In this document: positions 61,466-64,000 of the stretch, piece after piece
Position numbering within the stretch: position 1 is the stretch's first letter
How the letters are laid out: each line of letters begins with the position of its first letter
Source of the DNA: CAMLJR01 sp964500675
GTDB taxonomy: Bacteria; Pseudomonadota; Gammaproteobacteria; Pseudomonadales; CAMLJR01
Assembly (NCBI GenBank): GCA_964500675.1
Contig: CAZCNY010000002.1
Location: forward strand, 310,001 to 374,000
Length of the DNA stretch: 64,000 bases
Reading direction: 5' to 3'
Notes under the pieces: model-generated
Database searches by the model: none
Told to the model about the DNA's origin: nothing
Seen by the model: only the letters and a program-made list of their open reading frames with translations
Translations under genes and position numbers: made by a program

Positions 61466-61489
61466 ACATTATAAGCATGTATATTATGT
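61466..61489 (-). promoter_or_regulatory. 24-bp operator-like dyad before second MarR gene
   Basis: From ACAT (61466) to ATGT (61489) the sequence is symmetric about a central CATG in 18 of 24 positions, with matched blocks ACAT, ATA, CATG, TAT and ATGT. Such an AT-rich dyad 27 bases before the MarR start is typical of a MarR operator. The 175-base interval to the SnoaL-like gene also holds a TCAACATGGTT (61584-61594) that resembles the oxygenase motif weakly. Confidence 0.6.
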
Positions 61490-61613
61490 TTGCAAATTGG
61501 TTCGCATGAGGATTTGTACGTAAGCCCACGGGTTAACAAAGGTTGGCTTGCTGCATCTTCGCGCAGACGAATAGAATCGCCATTCAACATGGTTAACGTG
61601 AGGAGTTTAGGGA

Positions 61614-62114
61614 ATGACTGATTTAGTCGCCATCGATTGCGGTATTCGTCAATTGCACGCGCGTTTTATCGACGCGGTGTTCCGCCAGGACGCCGAAGCC
61701 TTCGCGCAATGCTTTGCGGAAAATGCCGAGTGGAAAATCGCGGGCCTGCATATTCGCGGCCGCAGCGAAATCGGTCCGCTGTTCGGCAAACTCATGGCGA
61801 TCTGCGCGCGTGTACAAATCATCATGGGCACGCCCGTGCTCGATATTGAAAACGGCGGCGTCGCGGGCAGAGTCAATGTCACCGAACTCGCCAAGATGGC
61901 CGATGGCAGTTCGGCGCTGACGCTCGGCGTTTATTACGATCGCTATGTGGAAGAAGGCGGACGCTGGCGTTTCCAATGGCGCCATTTCAGTTTGCATTAT
62001 CGCGGCCCGGCCGATCTCTCCGCCGAGTTAGTGCCAAGCCCCGATTACGGCCCACCGCCGAATATGCCCGGCGCGGATGAACCCACGCTCACGCGAAGAG
62101 CTCCGATAAATTAA
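61614..62114 (+). CDS. SnoaL-like / NTF2-fold protein
   Basis: A 166-residue NTF2-superfamily protein of the SnoaL_4 type. 'CGIRQLHARFIDAVFRQDAEAFAQCFAENAEWKIAGLHIRGRSEIGPLFGKLM' shows the opening helix and first strands with the conserved D-x-x-x-F/W pattern; 'GVYYDRYVEEGGRWRFQWRHFSLHYRGP' is the closing sheet. Members are isomerases, hydratases, lactone or polyketide cyclases or small subunits of oxygenases. Alone here and divergent from the MarR gene, it faces the SDR/TPP operon tail to tail. A role in the neighbouring catabolic pathway (for example as ketosteroid-isomerase-like enzyme) is possible. Confidence 0.8.
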   Translation: MTDLVAIDCGIRQLHARFIDAVFRQDAEAFAQCFAENAEWKIAGLHIRGRSEIGPLFGKLMAICARVQIIMGTPVLDIENGGVAGRVNVTELAKMADGSSALTLGVYYDRYVEEGGRWRFQWRHFSLHYRGPADLSAELVPSPDYGPPPNMPGADEPTLTRRAPIN

Positions 62115-62142
62115 TTATTCTCTGCGCAATTGCCTGAGTGGA

Positions 62143-62931
62143 TTAACCGCTCAGGCTTTCGGTTAATCCTAAATTCATCACACCGCACACCGGATAATTT
62201 TGTCCGGTAATAAATTTCGCATCGTCGGAGGCTAAAAACGCGACGAGATTGGCGATGTCGCTCGGCTCACCGAAATGGCCGAAGCCTGTCGATTTCGCTA
62301 TTGAATTTTGCGCGAGCTTGGCTTTCATTTCGGGTGGAATATTGCGGCCCGCTGCGCTGGTGATCGGCCCCGGCGAAACGCAATTGACTCTCACGCCTTT
62401 CGGCGCCGTTTCTTTTGCTAACGCTTTGGTGAATGCGATCACCGCGCCTTTCGCTGCGGAATAATCGACCTGACTCGCTAAACCAATCATGCCTGCGACT
62501 GAACCGATATTGATAATGCTGCCGTGGCCTTGTTCGAGCAGATGATTGATCACCGCGCGCGTGGTATAGAACACGCCGTTTAAATTGGTGCCGAGCACGT
62601 AATCCCACGTGCTTTGTTCGGAATCGCAAAACAGCGACATTTTTTCGCGCGCGCTGCCGCCGGCGTTGTTGACAAGAATATCAACCTTGCCGAATTCGGC
62701 GATCACTTTCGCCACCATGCTTTTAACGCTGTCGAAATTGCTGACGTCGGTTTGAATCACAATGGCTTTGCGACCTAGTGCTTCGATTTCTTTAATGACT
62801 TCGTAAGCCGGTTCAAGCGTGGTCGTGGCGATAACGATATTCGCGCCTTCTTCCGCAAGCTTGAGAGAGATACCTTTACCGATGCCTCTGGCTCCGCCAG
62901 TCACAATGGCGACTTGATCTTTTAATTTCAT
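62143..62931 (-). CDS. Short-chain dehydrogenase/reductase
   Basis: A 262-residue classical SDR. 'VAIVTGGARGIGKGISLKLA' binds the cofactor, 'ILVNNAGG' is the N-A-G motif, and the catalytic S144, Y157 and K161 stand in 'NIGSVAG' and 'QVDYSAAKGA'. 'CVSPGPITSAAGR' follows as usual. The Thr-rich stretch after the second strand ('IATTTLE') has no Asp, so NADP is possible but not certain. The ATG at 62931 is used because residues before it do not fit the family. It is ten bases downstream of the TPP enzyme gene and clearly in one operon with it. Confidence 0.92.
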   Translation of the reverse strand: MKLKDQVAIVTGGARGIGKGISLKLAEEGANIVIATTTLEPAYEVIKEIEALGRKAIVIQTDVSNFDSVKSMVAKVIAEFGKVDILVNNAGGSAREKMSLFCDSEQSTWDYVLGTNLNGVFYTTRAVINHLLEQGHGSIINIGSVAGMIGLASQVDYSAAKGAVIAFTKALAKETAPKGVRVNCVSPGPITSAAGRNIPPEMKAKLAQNSIAKSTGFGHFGEPSDIANLVAFLASDDAKFITGQNYPVCGVMNLGLTESLSG

Positions 62932-62941
62932 AATTAAATCT

Positions 62942-64000
62942 CTAGTACCAAAAATCGTTGTACCACGTTGAATATTCTTCGTGGCCTGGCACATCGCGCG
63001 CATTGGCATCGGGATCGATGACCACTTGAATCACGGCGGGTTTGCCGCTGGCTAGTGCGCGTGCGATGGCGGGGCGAATATCTGCTTCACGCTCGACATA
63101 TTCGCCGTGCGCGCCATAACCTTCGGCAACTCTATCGAGGCGTAATTGCTTGCCCCAATGCGCTTCGGTCTCCGCAGTACCTTCGCCTAACATGCCTCTA
63201 TAGCCGCGCACTTCCACGCCCCAGGCAAAATCGGAAGCGACGATGCAAATAATCGGCAGATTTTTGCGCACGGCGGTTTCGAGTTCGGAGGTGTGAAATA
63301 AAAATGCGGAGTCACCCGAAATTAAAACGACGCGGCGATTATTTTCCACCGCGAGTTGGGCGCCGATGGCGTAGGGCAGACCAGTGCCGAGGTGACCGAA
63401 ATTCTGATTCCAGATCGAATCGCGCGGTGTAATTTGCGAATACGTCCACGTGTAAATACTGGTGGCACCGCCATCGCGTACAAATACCGAATCTTTTGGA
63501 ATTGCGCTTGTCGCTTCCACCATTAAGCGGCCCGGATGAATCAGCGGCTGATTGGTTGGCGCCGATTTCACAAAGCCCGCTTTGTATGCCGCATGTTGTC
63601 GAATTAATTCATCGACTGCCGCTGTGCGCGCACGCGGTTCGTTTTTCAACGCATCGACTAACTGCGGCACGACGTCGCGCAAGTCGCCGATCAACGGCAC
63701 ATCGATGTGACGATTGACGCCGACCGCCATCGGATCAATCTCGACGTAGATCCATTTGCGATCGACATTGCCTTTCGCCCAACGGCCACCAACACCGTGG
63801 TGCACGGTTTCGCCAAGCTCGGTGCCAATGGCGATGACAACATCGGAATTAGCGACAGCAGACGCACCCGCTGGTGAAAAGCCGCAAGGAAACGTGCGAT
63901 CTTCCGCGCCTTCGAGATACGAGCTAACGGGGTAGGTATGAATGACAGGGCATTGCAAAATACTCGCGAGCGCGGCGAGCGAATCGTGCGCGCGCGCAGT
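62942..64000 (-). CDS. Thiamine-diphosphate-dependent enzyme, C-terminal part
   Basis: At least 352 residues; the frame runs to the window edge, so the N-terminus is outside. The protein matches the middle and C-terminal domains of the acetolactate synthase/benzoylformate decarboxylase/oxalyl-CoA decarboxylase superfamily: 'DVVIAIGTELGETVHHG', 'WNQNFGHLGTGLPYAIGAQLA', then 'VVLISGDSAFLFHTSELETAVRKNLPIICIVASDFAWG'. The ThDP-magnesium motif reads G-D-S with a distal S-D rather than the usual G-D-G and N-N. GDS also occurs in oxalyl-CoA decarboxylase, but SD is unusual. It probably catalyses C-C cleavage or decarboxylation of a 2-keto or 2-hydroxyacyl-type intermediate. It shares an operon with the SDR. 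Confidence 0.88.
   Translation of the reverse strand, partial: TARAHDSLAALASILQCPVIHTYPVSSYLEGAEDRTFPCGFSPAGASAVANSDVVIAIGTELGETVHHGVGGRWAKGNVDRKWIYVEIDPMAVGVNRHIDVPLIGDLRDVVPQLVDALKNEPRARTAAVDELIRQHAAYKAGFVKSAPTNQPLIHPGRLMVEATSAIPKDSVFVRDGGATSIYTWTYSQITPRDSIWNQNFGHLGTGLPYAIGAQLAVENNRRVVLISGDSAFLFHTSELETAVRKNLPIICIVASDFAWGVEVRGYRGMLGEGTAETEAHWGKQLRLDRVAEGYGAHGEYVEREADIRPAIARALASGKPAVIQVVIDPDANARDVPGHEEYSTWYNDFWY

Noticed and set aside
61584..61597. TCAACATGGTTAAC before the SnoaL-like gene as a third copy of the oxygenase motif
   Set aside because: Only the left part matches, and it is 17 bases from the start codon, where it would overlap the ribosome site; kept only as a weak resemblance.

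Overview
The window looks like a chromosomal segment of a moderately GC-rich gammaproteobacterium of the Pseudomonadales/Cellvibrionales type. This rests on gene order: a pheA-hisC-tyrA-aroA-cmk-rpsA-ihfB-lapAB-pyrF block, an acnB/DUF1289 pair, and an lpxH-ppiB-glnS-cysS-folD-tRNA block, all arranged much as in Pseudomonas relatives. tyrA and aroA are separate here, whereas Pseudomonas often has them fused. A lipoprotein with a Ser-rich linker and a GH5 fold recalls Cellvibrionaceae/Spongiibacteraceae. The genus cannot be fixed from the sequence alone. No prophage, insertion sequence or CRISPR array was seen.

Region 1 (1-10,005, + strand) is core metabolism: aromatic amino acid and histidine-type aminotransfer (pheA partial, hisC, tyrA, aroA), CMP kinase, ribosomal protein S1, IHF beta, the LapA/LapB regulators of LPS synthesis, OMP decarboxylase and a small secreted helix-hairpin-helix protein. 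Region 2 (10,008-15,067, - strand) is a complete MarR-regulated tripartite efflux operon (MarR, outer-membrane factor, HlyD adaptor, 14-TM MFS pump). Region 3 (15,202-28,120) mixes a DHH phosphoesterase, a hydrolase, a ZntB-like metal transporter, a GH5-like lipoprotein, an MgtA-type Mg2+ ATPase, and a beta-glucan module (NdvB-type GH17-GT2 fusion, DedA protein, second GH17 membrane protein). Region 4 (28,178-41,353) is again housekeeping: acnB, DUF1289, two lipoproteins (one with a zinc-protease motif), miaE, lpxH, ppiB, glnS, a 100-N scaffold gap, cysS, a tiny membrane ORF behind a large palindrome, a glutaredoxin, folD and a Pro-Arg-His tRNA operon.

Region 5 (41,603-64,000) is accessory. 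A vapBC toxin-antitoxin pair and a YceI protein sit next to the tRNAs. They are followed by about 20 kb of catabolic genes starting at an IclR regulator: acyl-CoA ligase, MaoC-like hydratase, CoA-transferase, cytochrome P450 plus its ferredoxin, a P-loop kinase, a CrtC/AttH-like protein, a short-chain dehydrogenase, an SMP-30/NHL propeller, a thioesterase, a Baeyer-Villiger-type flavin monooxygenase, a Rieske oxygenase, a second MarR-HlyD-MFS efflux module, a SnoaL-like protein, another short-chain dehydrogenase and a TPP-dependent enzyme that runs off the window end.

Read together, region 5 fits an uncharacterised pathway: hydroxylate a cyclic (terpenoid, steroid or alicyclic) substrate, oxidise the alcohol to a ketone, insert oxygen to give a lactone, open it, activate the acid with CoA and degrade it by beta-oxidation-like steps, with export of toxic substrate. 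The P450 and Baeyer-Villiger genes share a promoter-region motif (TCAACAnnGTTGTTTA), and the CoA-transferase has a separate perfect 31-bp palindrome. The substrate is not determinable from sequence.
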